From Prinsepia uniflora (lineage: Eukaryota > Streptophyta > Magnoliopsida > Rosales > Rosaceae), in the NCBI GenBank assembly GCA_032719365.1, contig CM064872.1:22049758-22113757 (forward strand): 64,000 nucleotides of DNA, in the 5' to 3' direction. Each line of letters starts with the position of its first letter. Positions within the stretch are counted from its first letter, which is position 1. The notes beneath the pieces were generated by a model, which worked only from the letters and a program-made list of their open reading frames with translations, was not told the origin of the DNA and did no database searches. A program made the position numbers and the translations under genes. This document shows, piece by piece, positions 24,203 to 36,108 of this stretch.

Positions 24203-25423
24203 TGATAGAACCCTCCCTGTAATCCCCTATCGATTAATAAGAGAGGTCCTACTCATGTCTGACAAGACCTTGTAAAATTACTGAAGTACCCTCGATAGTA
24301 AAAAAACCATACTTACCACGTGTTAGACAAGGGATACTATCATACCCCCTTTGGGATATCCAGAGTACGCAATTTTACGTGACGACTTAGCCTTCACATA
24401 GCCCACGTCCACCATCAACCTGGAGGGTGCCAAACCCAATAAAAAGGTGTGAGTGGACAAAAACAAAGTTTTGAAAAACCATTTTTCGAAATCAACAATT
24501 AAACTGTCAGTTTTATAAAACATCATGCATAATCAAAGAAATCATTGATTTCAAATAAAATAGTCGTATATAAATATATAAACCATGGGTACGACCAAAA
24601 ATTACCTAAACACACATAAAGGCCCTCTAGCCCACGTTTCAATGAAACCATCGGCTCTAAGCCATTTTAAAAACCTTATTTCATATCACGAGTACTAAAA
24701 GTCAAACCTGATCACGCTAGACCAACCAACCATAAGCCAAACCACGTCTCGCTGGTCCAACCAACTCGCTAGTCCAACTAGCATCCCATCTGTACTACCG
24801 GTAGTCATTTACGAATCTACGGATTCTAACTCTGTCGACACGTATCGAGGCCAAGTCTGACCACGGTTGAGTCCGTATCTGGGTATCCTCAGAGTCCAAC
24901 TCCCGAATGGCAATCCAATCGTCTGAGGTTGACCAATGTAGAATATATAGTATAATCCAATCAAAATACAATTTAACTGGGTGCGAACCCAAAACAGTTT
25001 TCAACTCGAGCACCAGCTCATGACTTGGCTTTCCAAAAACCATGATAATTCAAATTCCAGAATAATAACTATAAATATTATTTCAATTCCAATCATTTAT
25101 TCATCAATCATAATCATGCTAAACCATAGAATAAAATCAGTTGAAAGATATAATTATGCATGCATCAAAGCTATGAAAGAATTTTTCCACTCACAGTACC
25201 ACTAGTCGCTCAAAACTCGAGCCGTAAGCCAATTCGACGCCTCCGGGACATCCGAGCATGTCCAAATTTGACATGTCGCCTATCTATGTAATCACAACCC
25301 TGCGATCTACGCAATGGGCCTTGGTAAACATGTAAATAACCTCTTGGGTCAAAAATCAACATTTTCCGCACTCAAGAGGAAAATCGTCATTTAACCTCAA
25401 CATTTTCAGGTCGGGTCATTACA
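24203..25423 (-). repeat. 5' LTR of the gypsy element (internally deleted)
   Basis: 1221 bp against 2422 bp for the partner LTR. The missing 1.17 kb is bounded in the full-length LTR by two copies of GTCCAAAT (18646-18653 and 19820-19827). One copy remains here at 25260-25267, the signature of deletion between short direct repeats. The termini are intact and abut the CAGCT target duplication. Confidence 0.8.
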
Positions 25424-25428
25424 CAGCT

Positions 25429-25560
25429 GACACCATCTGACACATGCTAGGTGCCATATGGTATAGGTGCCATGTGGGAGGGTGTCAGAGCTATTAGGTG
25501 CCACGTGGTAGAGGGTCATTGGTGCCATGTGGCAGGGGTGCCACGTGGTAGTGTTCTAGT
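25429..25560. repeat. TGCCACGTGG-rich degenerate repeats
   Basis: GTGCCATGTGG/GTGCCACGTGG-like words recur about five times in 130 bp. CACGTG is the G-box core bound by plant bZIP and bHLH factors. The stretch is flank of the gypsy insertion and probably belongs to an older LTR. Confidence 0.5.
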
Positions 25561-26900
25561 TGTGACGATCCGAAAATTCAGAAAAGGTAAATTCAAAAAT
25601 TTGAAACGAAATTGACATTTTGCCCCTATTTATTGTGGTCAAAAGTTGACTTTCTATTCGGGGTACTTTTTGAGTAGGTCAAAAGTTGACTTTCTTTCCA
25701 TTGTGTAGGTATCAAAGTCTTGAGTTCATGGATAGACGGCACACCAAAATTGGAGTTCGTATGAGTTCGGTACAGGTCTAGGAAGGCCATGGGGTATTTT
25801 GGTAATTTGTGCCTTATGAGGGGTAATTTGGCCTTTTTGCTTATTTTGATGACCCAGAAGAGGACTGGTGGACTGGTGACACTTGTCATAATCTGGGCTG
25901 GATTGGTGGAAACATGTATGTGTGTGTGATGTTAAGTGTATATGTGTGTGAGTGGAAGTTTGTTTTATAAACTGCTATGTATGCATTGTAAATTCCTTCC
26001 ATGATTTATTGTATGATTTGAGTAAAAATGATTTGATATAACTACTTGATGATTTTATAGATTGTTTAATGATTTTGGACACAGTTTTACAAATTTGCGG
26101 GAAAACAGTGTTTGGGCTTGAGACTCTATTTGAGAAATGGTTTTGACTTGGTTTTAATTCAAAGATTGTTTGGAAACTAATTTTTTGGGTTCATGTTCAG
26201 TGCCTCAGACGTGTAATTCTCAAGAGGCCTAGATGTGTAAGTCTCGAAAAGACTTCGGATGTGAAATTCCCGAAGTGCCCTCAGATGTGTAATTTTTTAG
26301 GTTTGAGTATTGAATTGTGTTTAATATTGATTGTGTATCCAGTTGTATTTTGATGATTTTTTGAAATTGATTTTGGGAAATGTGGGCCATGAGCTTTGAT
26401 ATATGTGATGATTATAGGTCCCACGGTTTGTGTTGTGATATGGATTGGTTGGAGATTGTGGATACTAGTACATGCCGAGATGATCTTGAGTGTAGTTCCT
26501 AGACATGACTCGGATGTTGCATGGGCATAGTTCCAGAGTATGTTGTACATCTAGATGTTGCGTGTGCAATTCCCAGAAATTACTCGGATAGAGCGAGTGT
26601 AGTTCCTAGGCGTGACTTAGACGTTGTGTGTGTGCAGTTCTCGGGTATGTGGTATGCCAAGATATTGCTTATGCAATTTCTAAGCTGGCCTACGCGTAGT
26701 GCCGATGTGATAGTGTGACTGATTGTGATATTGGGATTAATGTTTGTGCACTGATAAGTACTGTTGTTTGACTATTGTGATTGATGTTTGAGTACTGATG
26801 ATTAGTATTGGTGTGATCATTGATGATTGATTTGAGTATTGATGATTTATTGGCATTGATACTAATGGTTGTGTCCTGATGGTTTCCATGTGATTTGACT
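25561..26900 (+). repeat. Truncated long-LTR fragment with tandem repeats
   Basis: Starts TGTGACGATCCGAAAATTC, a diverged match to the start of the solo LTR at 3230, and retains the AGACGGCAC box (about 25730). Between 26200 and 26890 it becomes tandemly repetitive: about 25-30-bp units around GATGTGTAATTCTC, then about 50-bp units around CTCGGATGTTGCGTGTG, then TGATTGATG-type units. No LTR end or target duplication was found. It abuts the LINE relic. Confidence 0.5.
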
Positions 26901-27088
26901 CAAGAGTTGGTTGCTTATGTTTTACTCTATGTATGCATCTTTTATATTTTAGCAAGTTTTTTTAGCTTAAAGAGGGCTAGCTCTTGTGTCAAGTAGACAA
27001 ATTATGTCAAAACTATAAGATTTAGCTAAGAAAAAAAAAGCCTGGTGGGTAAACTAGGTTGGGCACTGCCATAACAATTCCGAGTGCA
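26900..27088 (-). pseudogene. LINE ORF2 (endonuclease) N-terminal relic
   Basis: From about 27088 the minus strand reads 'MKICTRNCYG', close to the plant LINE ORF2 start pattern 'MKI.SWNCRGLG', which begins the APE-type endonuclease. It continues 'FDIICLLDTRASP', like the family's 'DI.FLMET'. The frame degrades within about 60 codons. The endonuclease catalytic centre and RT are absent. Confidence 0.5.
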
Positions 27089-27093
27089 TATCT

Positions 27094-28287
27094 TCATGGA
27101 TTAGCATATTGAGAGGCAACCATATCCTCTCGAGCCCTTTTCCTTGGGCTTTTGCCCAACCCCAAGTCCATATGAGGGTTCAAATCAAAACCCTCACTAA
27201 TGAAGTCCGTCATGGTATCGCTATCATCCCCCAAAGCATCATCCATATGCTCTTGAACATTATTATACAGATTACAAACACAAAACCAATTACATATATG
27301 AGTGTGTTCCAACCTAGTATGGCGGCAAAAATTATTAGATAAAGTAGAAATCTAGTAGGAATAATATCATCAGAGCCACAATTGCAGTAAATGGATCATT
27401 TTCATATGTTTCAATAAAGGAAAGACTAGAGTCATGAAAGCAACCTCTTCAGGATCACTTCAGATTCATTAAGAAAAACCATATGCTTAAACCCAACTCG
27501 ATGAGGATTAGAAAAAATGCAGCTAGGTAGGACCCTCATCACGAAGAGCACTATCACCTCTACTTAAAGTAGGTATGATCAGGGGATTTTCCCCCTGCCT
27601 CTTCCACGACACCTTGAAGCACGAGTCCAACTAGGCTTCTCCGGAGCATCACACTCAGTCCCTATTCTGTCACTAGGCTTTGCCTTATCCGTTTAGCTCC
27701 ATGAGGTTTAGGGAAAACAATGATGGTATCACCAGAAATAAGCTGTTGTTAATCATCATCCCCTGGAGTGTTTAAGGAACACTGGAGCCTCACCCAAAAG
27801 ATTCTCAACAAGCAGAAAATGATTTTCATGAACATGATGTGGGCAAAGTTGATACATGTGACGCTTACTTCCACAATAAAAACAGCACTCAAACAGGCGT
27901 TCATAATTTAGGTAAATTTTAGTACTGTCATTCACTTAGTCGAAAACCAAATAACGCTTCAAAGGCACATGAAGATCAAGCTCTACACAAACACAAGCAA
28001 ACAAAATTCTAGTTCTAATGGCAAAATCAAGATCCACTTTAATGTATTTGCCTAGGATGGATACAATTTTTTCAAGTAAATAATCAAGCCAAAGATGGAG
28101 AGGTAAAAAAGAAAACCTTACCCAAGCCATCAGATGAGTAATGGGAGCATTGCTTGGGTTAAATCCAATGGTCCAACGTCTGATGTTGAAAATCTGCCTA
28201 AACACATACCCTGGATGATTTCAAAAACATACTCTACAACACCTTCTGAAGGGAGTTCAATTTTGTACAAGTCATTATCCATATGAT
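27094..28287 (-). pseudogene. LINE ORF1 C-terminal half: DUF4283-like domain and zinc knuckle
   Basis: The 28205-27936 segment contains 'GFNPSNAPITHLMAWVRF' and ends 'CVELDLHVPLKRYLV', the pattern of DUF4283 proteins of plant LINEs ('..FNP....I....VWVRFP.LP', then 'CVE.DL..PL'). About 40-110 bases further on, a shifted frame gives C-FY-C-GSKR-H-MYQL-C, a CX2CX4HX4C zinc knuckle (27895-27850). The last part (27312-27094) is acidic then basic ('KSPRKRARED'). Stops and frameshifts lie between the pieces. ORF1 proteins of this type bind RNA. Confidence 0.6.
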
Positions 28288-28908
28288 TGTAAAATAACCA
28301 AGCCCAACATTATTAAAGTAGATTCACAAAAGTTATTTTGGGCTTCCACAATTGGGCTTGTCTAGAACACATTTGTGGTTCTAGATTAATCTTAAAGTGC
28401 ATGAATCTAAGATGCATGTAGAAGGTTCATGAAAGAAGTAGGTGGAAGATCTATAAATGAAGTATGTAGGTGGATGGAGCATTAATGAAGACATCTAGAT
28501 AGTTCCTCCTCGGCCTATATAAGGAGAGGTTATTTGCTCATTCCAGCAATCTCATCCAAGAGAAACGTCTTCCTCCAAGTAGAGAGTGAAGAGTGCCCAC
28601 TCCAAGTTGAGACTGTTGAGTGTTGTAGTGTAGGTAGCAAAACAAGTGTGTGAGATAGGGTTTCCTTCAAGTGGTGTTCTTGAAGTTATGCATCTCCTTG
28701 TACCCCTAATTTCATTAGTGGAGGTTCTTGTTGTTGGTACCCCATAGACATAGGCACCTTGTCGAACCACGTTATATCCGATGTTATCTATTCCTTTCTC
28801 TTTTATTTTCTTGCATATTTATCCATTTTTTGTGGTTTGAGTTATTATTTCCATTCTATTACTTTCCCTAACAATGGTATCAAAGCTCCAAGTTCGTTGA
28901 GTGTTAGA

Positions 28909-29608
28909 ATGGAAGGCTCAAGGAGTACCATGGTTCGACTCAACTACTCCAATTGGATTACATGGTAGCCGAGAATGAAGGACATTCTCTATTGCAAGGA
29001 TTTTCATGAGCCTATAGAAGGAGAGGAAGGTAAGCCGGAGAATATAGGAGATGCTGAATGGAAGAAGTTGAACCGCAAGGTTATTGGTCACATTCGTGAA
29101 TGGGTGGATGATAGTGTGTTCCACCATGTGTCCAATGAGAATAACGCCCATGCTCTTTGGTTGAAGTTGGAGTCATTGTTAGAGTAAAAGACCGCCTCCA
29201 AGAAAACGTTTCTCATCAAGGAGCTTGTCAATATGAAGTATAAGGAGGGTGTAAAGGTGACTGGACACCTCAACAACTTCCAAAGCATTGTCAATAATTT
29301 GGCCACGATTGACATGAAGATTGCGGACGAGCTTTAAGCGTTGTTGCTTCTTAGATCGTTACTCGATAGCTGGGAGACCTTTATCATTATTGTAAGTAAG
29401 TTTGCTCGTAATGGTGTGTTATCTATGGATAATGTTAAAGATAACATGTTAAATGAAGAGATTAGGAGGAAGTACTCAAGTTCTGATAGTAGCCAAGTCT
29501 TTGTGGAAGAGAATAAAGGAAGGAGCGATAATAAAGGTTCTAATCGAGATCGTGGAAGGAGTGCAAGCCGTTCGAGGACACGATTCAATGGAAGGTGTCA
29601 TAATTGAA
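28909..29608 (+). pseudogene. Copia Gag, broken by stops
   Basis: Starts 'MEGSRSTMVRLNYSNW', typical of plant copia Gag N-termini. In-frame stops occur after 'NWITW' (28966-28968), after 'LESLLE' and after 'KIADEL'. Recognisable UBN2-type Gag words continue ('SLLDSWETFI', 'LSMDNVKDNMLNEEIRRK'). The arginine/serine-rich tail before the zinc knuckle ends at a stop near 29605. Confidence 0.65.
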
Positions 29609-29622
29609 ATCTCTATGCCCAC

Positions 29623-31480
29623 ATGATGAAGAATTGCAACAGACTGAAGAATAACAAGAAGGATGAGAAAGATGGCTCTACCTACCAAAAGAAGGAGGAC
29701 ACAACCAATACCGCCGCTACCGTGTCCAGCCAAACATGTGAGTTGTTGTCTCTTGATGGTGAATGCTTACATTTCGATAAGGATAAAAGCATTTCTTGGG
29801 TAGTTGATTATGGAGCATCTTTCCATGCCACGACGCACTCAGAGTTCTTCACCACATACAAAACCGGAGACTTTGGGGAAGTGAAGATGGGCAACGATAG
29901 CTACTCCAAGATTTTAGGAATCAGTGATGTTTGGTTCGAAACTGATTTGGACAACAAGCTGTTATTGAAAGATGTGAGACAAGTTCCTAGTTTACGTCTC
30001 AATCTAATGTCAACTGGCGTACTTGATCAACAAGGGTTCCATCATCATAGAGGTGATCGAAAGTGGAGGCTTACCAAGGGATTGCTAGTGGTTTCTAGAG
30101 GGAAGTTGTTTGCACCCTATATAAGACATATGTCAAGATTTGCAAAGGAGAGTTGAATTTCATAGATGATCCTTCTCCAAATCTATGACACAAGAGGTTA
30201 GGTCACATGAGTGAGAAGAGATTGCAAATTTTGGCAAAGAAGTCTCACATTCCCTTTGCCAAAGGTACCTCACTAGATTCTTGTGATTATTGTTTATATG
30301 GAAATCAACATCAAGTTAGTTTTTCTGGTACCTTTACAAGAAAAAAAAATATATTAGACCTAGTACATTCTGATGTTTGTGACCCTATAGAAGTTGAATC
30401 ATTAGGTGGTAATATATATCTCGTCACCTTTATTGATGATGCTTCACGAAAGGTTTGGGTATATTTGTTGAAGTCAATGGCAAGATATTCCAAACCTTCA
30501 AGCAGTTCCACGCCATGGTGGGGAGGGAGACTGTGAGAGCCCTCAAATGTATTCGTAGTGATAATGGCGGAGAGTACACTTTGAACGAGTTCAGAGATTA
30601 TTGTTTGAAGTATGACATTAGGCATGAGAAGACAATTCCTGGCATCCCACAACATAATGGTGTAGATGAAAAAGGCACACCGTGCATCTTTCTCGGGTAC
30701 AGTAATGAAGCAATAGGCTACCACATGAGGGATCCAAAGACCAACAAGCTATTAAGAATCAGAAATGTACACTTCTTTAAAGATCAGACCGTGGCAGATC
30801 TTGATAAGGAGAAAATTAAGAATGCAGGCCAACTTACCTATAATTCATCACCGCTGCAACAAGAACCCAGTGGCAGAGCTCAAGAGGTTATACATGAAGA
30901 TGCTCCTGATATTGCTGAAGCACGAGGTACTGAGATAGTGTCAAAACTTGAACATGATGATTAGGAGGATCATGATCAGGGGGAGCCTAATTAGGGGGAG
31001 CCTAATTAGGGGGAGCTAAGCCAGGGAGAGCAACCATAGATTGCCCAAGTACCAGTTCGTAAATCAAAGAGAGTGCTAAAGCCGAATACCTAGTATCCTT
31101 CTTCACAATATATTCCTACGACCAGTGATGAGGATGACCCGTATTCCAGATACATTCTGTTAACTGACGATGGAGAGCTTGAAAATTTTGAGGAGACAAA
31201 GACTCATGCAGACAATGACAAGTGGATGCTGGCAATGAAGTATGAGATGAAGTCTTTATTGAAGAATGACACCTATGAGTTGGTGGAGTTTAGTAAAGGT
31301 AGAAAAACACTAAAAAATAAGTGGGTGTTCGAGTTGAAGAACGACGTGAATGATCAATTGACAAAGTTTAAGGCTCGCTTCGTTGTCAAAGGTTTGGGGC
31401 ATAAGGAGTTGGAGTATTGCAGCAAATCCGCTGGAATGGACTTCAAGTTGATGCCACCTAGTTTTGACCTGGTTGACCTG
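29623..31480 (+). pseudogene. Copia Pol with protease, partial integrase and RT stub
   Basis: Protease: the expected 'DSGAS.H' reads 'DYGASFHAT', so the active-site Ser is Tyr. GAG-pre-integrase and integrase start follow ('LGHMSEKRLQILAKK', 'DLVHSDVC', 'TFIDDASRKVWVY'), then a frame change near 30455 and 'SDNGGEYT'. After 'PQHNGV' the text jumps to 'GTPCIFLGYS', deleting roughly 80 residues including the third acidic residue. RT begins ('NKWVFELKND', 'FKARFVVKG') but stops soon after and joins the extreme C-terminus at about 31410. The YVDD box and RNase H are gone. Non-functional. Confidence 0.75.
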
Positions 31481-32052
31481 GAGGCGGAGATTGTAAAATA
31501 TCCAAACCCAACATTATTAAATTATATTCAAAAAAATGTATTTTGGGCTTCCATAATTAGGCTTGTCTAGAACACATTTGTGCATGAATCTAAGATGCAT
31601 GCAGAAGGTTCATGAAGAAAGTAGGTAGAAGATCCATAAATGAAATAAGTAGGTGGATTGAGCATTAATGAAGACATCTAGATGGTTCATCCTTGACTAA
31701 GGAGATGTCATTTGCTCTTTTCATCAATCTCATCCAAGAGAAGTATCTACCTTCAAGTAGAGAGTGAAGAGTGCCCACTCAAAGCTAAGAGTGTTGAGTG
31801 TTGTAGTGTAGTTAGCAAAACAAGTGTGTGAGAGAGAGTTTCCTTCAAGTGGTGTTCTTGAAGTTATGCATCTCTTTGTACCTCTAATTGCATTAGTGGA
31901 GGTTCTTGTTGTTATCTCGTGGATGTAGGCATCTTGCCGAACCACGTTATACCTGGTGTTCTCTATTCCTTACTTTTTTATTTCCTTGCATATTTATTTG
32001 TGTGCGTGGTTTGAGTTATTATTTTCATTCTACTGATTTTCCCAACAATGAT

Positions 32053-33000
32053 CAACGTCAACATTATCCTCAATCAAATGCCAAATAGCTCTGCATCTTG
32101 CTCAAAGAGTTCTGGCTTCCATAGGTTCATCAAATAACTTCCCCACCAAGCACTTGGCTTCATAGTGTCTCACCAATTCATTCATAGAAGTCAAAAACTT
32201 GCCATGAGTCTCATATCGATCCACCGTGAACACATAACCCCTTCTGTGATGATAAATGGCTCAGGATTAGCAGAAGCACGAGAAGCAGAGAACCTGCTTG
32301 GGGGAGTTTTGAAAGAAGAGGCAGTTCCAGATTTCTCGAAAATCCTAGATTGGGACATTGTGATCACACACCAACATCCCTAAGAACAAAGATAACAAAG
32401 AAGACAGAAGCTGGATAATACATAAAAGGCGAGATAGTTGCACATGAGTGAACTAGAAGTACGACTAAAGCCCAAATTTATAGGGAAAAAGAAAGAGAAA
32501 CAGCCCATAATCCCAAGTCCCCAAACCCAATCAAGAGAACGAAAAGGGTGGGATGTTAGAACATCCCAAACGACTCACTAGAGCTGCTAAGCTGAGAGTC
32601 CCCATAAAAAGACCAGACAGAAGAAGTAAAAAATAAGAAAAAGTGATGCAGCCAACAAGAGAAAACAGCGCAATCAAATCCAAAAACCCATAAAAAAGTT
32701 GGAAGTGATAATAAAAAAGAGACACGATTGTAGAAAACAAGACAAAGCTATAGGTATTCTAATCGCAACTCCCAAAAAAGGGATATTTTTTAGCCTCAAG
32801 CCCTTACCAAATGCCAACTTTTAGGATTCCAAAAAGTAGGCATCATGTCCATTAGCCAGGTAGGAACAAACCAATCTTCGAAGAAGAACAAATCAGAAAA
32901 TAAAAGAGCCAAAATCAGAAACTGAAACACAGCTAGTTTTTTTTACAAAAAAATAGAAGTGTGAAGGCAACCGCGCCTTCTCAAAGATTTAAATAACTCA
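32053..33000 (-). pseudogene. LINE ORF1 N-terminal half and 5' leader
   Basis: A possible start at 32357 reads 'MSQSRIFEKSGTASSFK', serine-rich, then 'EPFIITEGVMCSRWIDMR'. The frame is broken by stops before 32053. It continues past the copia insertion into the DUF4283 part at 28287. From 32360 to about 33000 there is no coding signal; this is probably the LINE 5' leader, whose limit is unclear. Confidence 0.45.
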
Positions 33001-34300
33001 TACAGCCTTAACAACTGAGTCTAATTAATACTAACACAACCTTTCGCATTCCAACTAACACAATCGTCAATATATAGAATAATTAAAAGACAAAAAGTTT
33101 TTGGTATCCCAAAAAACCAACTTTAATGTTCAACAACAATTACCTCCAATTTCATGATACACACGAGCTGGAGCCATCATTAGGAAGGTCCGATTGAGCC
33201 TCATTCGACGAATGATTGTGTATCAAGGAGAAAAGCCCACCTGACTACCCATGCAACCTGGAAAACGTTTAGGCCAGAACCTGTTCAGCTTGTTTTCTTG
33301 ATTCGCGCCCTTGGTTCCAGGCTAGAAATCGTTGATTTGCAGACCTCTTTTGATGATCATTCCTTCATAATAGTTTCTTGGAATTGTGTTGTTTATATCA
33401 GATAAAAAAACACCACGATCCACTTTGCAGTTCTCCCAAAAACCTGGTAAAACCGCAACCTGTTCATTAACTCATGTTTTGATTTTCTTAAGTATACTGT
33501 ATATTCCAGATCTCTGATTGTTTGTAGCATGCCGTATTCTTTCCCAGAGACTATTATTCTTTGAAGTTATTAAGCTCCTCACTTGCTAGAACCGTACTGT
33601 GCAAGTAACTCTCTTTTTTGTGCTTCAAAGACGGTTTTCTTCTAGTGTGCTGCTGTGTTGTTCTTGTTACTTCAATGAATTTTTGTTCCTATGTCGACAT
33701 GATACTTTGATATCTAAAAGTGGACTTCTTGATGGGTGTTGTACAATTGATTTTGCATGATTTGGATTTAAATTGAATTTTTGGTGAAATTTCAAAAAGG
33801 AGACTATGCATCTGGAAATCTGCAGCATAGCCTGATTTCATATCTGTTCTGCCAGTACTCTTTCCTAACACAAACTCTGATGATTTTTTAACTCAAATCT
33901 GATGAATTTTAGTATGATAACTTTGATATGAGTTCTTCAAATCTGGTAAATTATGGGCCGTTTCAGTGTGGTATGAATTTTCTATAATTTTCTAAGTAAA
34001 GCATGACAGGCGGAAAATGCGCATGGCATTGTTGCTTGCATATCTACCTCTCACTCTAAGAAGGGAAATGAAATTAAATATATTAACTTTTAATTGAGGA
34101 TGGGATGGGAATTCTCCATGGCATTACCCATTCAATGAACAGAAGTTAAATCTTGGACTGAAACTGCTTAGAAAACCAGATAGATTTGATAAAACCGAAA
34201 AGGGAAAATTAAACCAAATGTAAAATCCATGTCAGAACATGGTGACTGAAAATGTAGTTATCTCCTCTGGAAAGATTACCAGTAAGGTTTGGATGAAGTT
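33001..34300. other. Intergenic stretch, no gene supported
   Basis: AT-rich sequence without repeats that I recognise. A short plus-strand frame around 33160-33240 (containing 'IRRMIVYQGEKPT' before a stop) could be the tail of an exon, but no splice context or partner exon supports it. It probably includes 3' flanking sequence of the minus-strand candidate gene. Confidence 0.4.
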
Positions 34301-34329
34301 AAAACGCGAATAACCTAAACCAAGAGCTT

Positions 34330-35889
34330 TTAATGGTAATTTGGGATTCCAAAAGGACTTGGTGTCGAAGGAAACGGTGAACTACTTGTAGCATGAAATG
34401 GCTGTGGCTGACAATCTTGAGATGCTTGAACACTTGTTCTACTTCCGTAAGGATAAACACTTGGGTGCTGTGATGGTTGACTTCTTGTTGCCGAACTAAT
34501 TGGCTGCTGTGATGGTTGAATTCTTGTTGCGGAACCAATTGGCTGCTGTGGTGGTTGAATTCTTGTTGCGGAACCAATTGGCTGTTCTGATGGTAGTTGA
34601 CTTCTTGTTGCCGATCCAGTTGGCTGCTCTGATGGTTGTTGACTTCTTGTTGCCGATCCAGTTGGTTGCTCTGATGGTTGACTTGTTGTGGAGCCAATTG
34701 GCTGCTGCGATGCCCAGGGTTGACTTGTAGCATTTGTACCAAAGGCCGGGTTGCATGCTGGACGAAAGGGAACAAGCCACCCAACTACACGCGTAAAAGA
34801 TGGACAAACTTAACGAAGTGTGGATATTTTAGATACTATTTAAAAAAAAAAATTGAAAATAATGATGGACCGGCTTACCAGCGGTATAAATTGGTGAGGT
34901 ATTGGGTGGAGGAGTATAAAATGGTCGGGTATAAGGCGGTGGAGTATGAACTGGTGGAGTATAATGATGTGGAAGAGTATAAGGTGGTGCTGCAAATGTA
35001 GGAGGCGACGGCATTGGTGAAGAGCCAAATGCAACAATTGTAGGGTTGCAAAAGTGCCGTTGGGATTGAGATTGGGATTGGCCTAGGCCGTATACTGTTG
35101 TACTGTAACAAGGGCTACAATCATGCGGTTGGGATTGGGATTGGGATTGGTCTGTGCCATATGCCATTGTATTGTAACAAGAGCTACAATAGTGCGGTTG
35201 GGATTGGGATTGGTGTGGGCCATATGCCATTGTATTGTACCACGGGCTACAATAGTAGGAATGAACTCGGAGCATTCTCTTGTAGCAAGATGTACAATAG
35301 TGCGATTGAGATTGGTCTAGGCCATATCCCATTGAGTAACACGTGCAACAAGAGTGAGCCAGTACAGGTGTTGTAGTGTTACAAGTGCTACAATAGTGGG
35401 CCAATGCAATACTTAGAGTGGCACAAGTGCCGCAATAGTGCACTCGGCCACTACAAGTGCTACAACAGTGCGGCTCGGATTTCCCCAGGACAATTGCACC
35501 ATTTTTTATATTGTCGCAAGTGCTGCAATGGTGCACCAATACAGCAGTAGTAGCCTTACAAGTGCTGCAATAGTGCGGTTCCGGGTTTCCAGAGAACTGC
35601 ATAGGATAAGCTGTTGATAAACAATATTCCAAGGATTAATAAGCTAAGAAAATAAACTACACATACGTACATATGCACAAAATTATTCAAACACGTAATA
35701 TATATTTGATTCACATATCATATTAATTGAATTAAATTGAATTGAAAAACTCAATTATATTTATAAAAAAAAACTATATATAATGCAAATTAATCAAACA
35801 CAGAAATATTGATTCACATATTATGTGAATTGAATTGAGAAAATCAAATATGCAAAAGAAGTATTACGGTTGTGATGAGATGGAGACAT
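34330..35889 (-). CDS. Candidate spliced gene: HxCxxC-repeat, Pro/Tyr-rich, Gln/Ser-repeat protein
   Basis: Proposed model on the minus strand: exons 35889-35868, 35610-34879 and 34784-34330, with GT...AG introns of 257 and 94 bp. The total is 1209 nt, divisible by three, giving 402 residues with both junctions in phase 1. The start reads MSPSHHN. Residues about 20-180 carry nine H-x-C-x2-C motifs (HYCSTC, HHCSTC, HYCSSC and others) plus two degenerate ones, the later copies separated by 'YNTMAYG' and QSQSQ linkers. A Pro/Tyr segment ('YTPP' repeats) follows. The last exon has five to six 13-14-residue repeats like QPSEQPTGSATRSQ and ends 'PFGIPNYH'. No signal peptide or known domain is seen. 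The spaced Cys/His could bind metal, which is inference. The function is unknown and the gene may be non-coding. Confidence 0.45.
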
Positions 35890-36108
35890 CGATCTCCAGT
35901 TATATGAAGCTGAAACAAAAGCATAATACAAATTCGATATCAAACAACACAGTTTATTGCAATATTGATACTCCAAATTAAAACTGTTGGATGATTTATA
36001 ATTCAATAGCTCATACAGTTAAATTTAATGGAAAACAAATATATCAGTATTGCCAACAATCAATCTCAGTCACAACATTTGGAATCAATGCGAGCAATTA
36101 CATGAATT

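Larger units (their letters stand above)
17600..25423 (-). mobile_element. Ty3/gypsy LTR retrotransposon, degraded
   Basis: The element lies on the minus strand. LTRs are at 24203-25423 (5' LTR) and 17600-20021 (3' LTR), both with TG...CA ends and starting TGTAAYGACCCG in sense. The 5-bp target duplication CAGCT is perfect (17595-17599 and 25424-25428). Next to the 5' LTR is a decayed priming site resembling TGGTATCAGAGC (24188-24200). Next to the 3' LTR is a purine tract (about 20022-20040) preceded in sense by GAATTTCGTGGACGAAATT, a chromovirus-like 3' signature. The interior holds recognisable but heavily interrupted gag, protease, RT and RNase H relics in the expected order. The space left for integrase (about 20.05-21.3 kb) shows none that I can recognise. 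Confidence 0.85.
26900..28287 (-). mobile_element. LINE retrotransposon relic, downstream part
   Basis: Minus-strand non-LTR element holding the second half of ORF1 (DUF4283-like domain and CCHC knuckle) and the first codons of ORF2. It is joined, across the copia insertion at 28288-32047, to its upstream part at 32053-33000. ORF2 breaks off near 26900, where LTR sequence begins. Confidence 0.6.
28288..32047 (+). mobile_element. Ty1/copia retrotransposon, internally deleted
   Basis: LTRs are 28288-28873 (586 bp) and 31492-32047 (556 bp), both starting TGTAAAATA and ending AACA. The target duplication ATGAT is perfect (28283-28287 and 32048-32052). The priming site TGGTATCAAAGC follows the 5' LTR and a purine tract (31480-31490) precedes the 3' LTR. 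The interior is only 2.6 kb because the integrase C-terminal region and most of RT/RNase H are missing. Protein words resemble the Tork/TNT1 branch. The element is inserted in LINE ORF1. The 5' LTR keeps a TATATAA box at 28516-28522 that the 3' LTR has lost. Confidence 0.85.

Noticed and set aside
33160..33260. Plus-strand stretch resembling the end of an exon
   Set aside because: Only about 30 codons, with no acceptor, partner exon or recognisable family.
34500..34730. Plus-strand open frame of repeated AVMVEFLLRNQL-like text
   Set aside because: It is the antisense shadow of the 42-bp coding repeats of the minus-strand candidate gene.
35098..35376. Plus-strand glycine/isoleucine-rich frames
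   Set aside because: They are shadows of the HxCxxC/QSQSQ repeat region on the minus strand.
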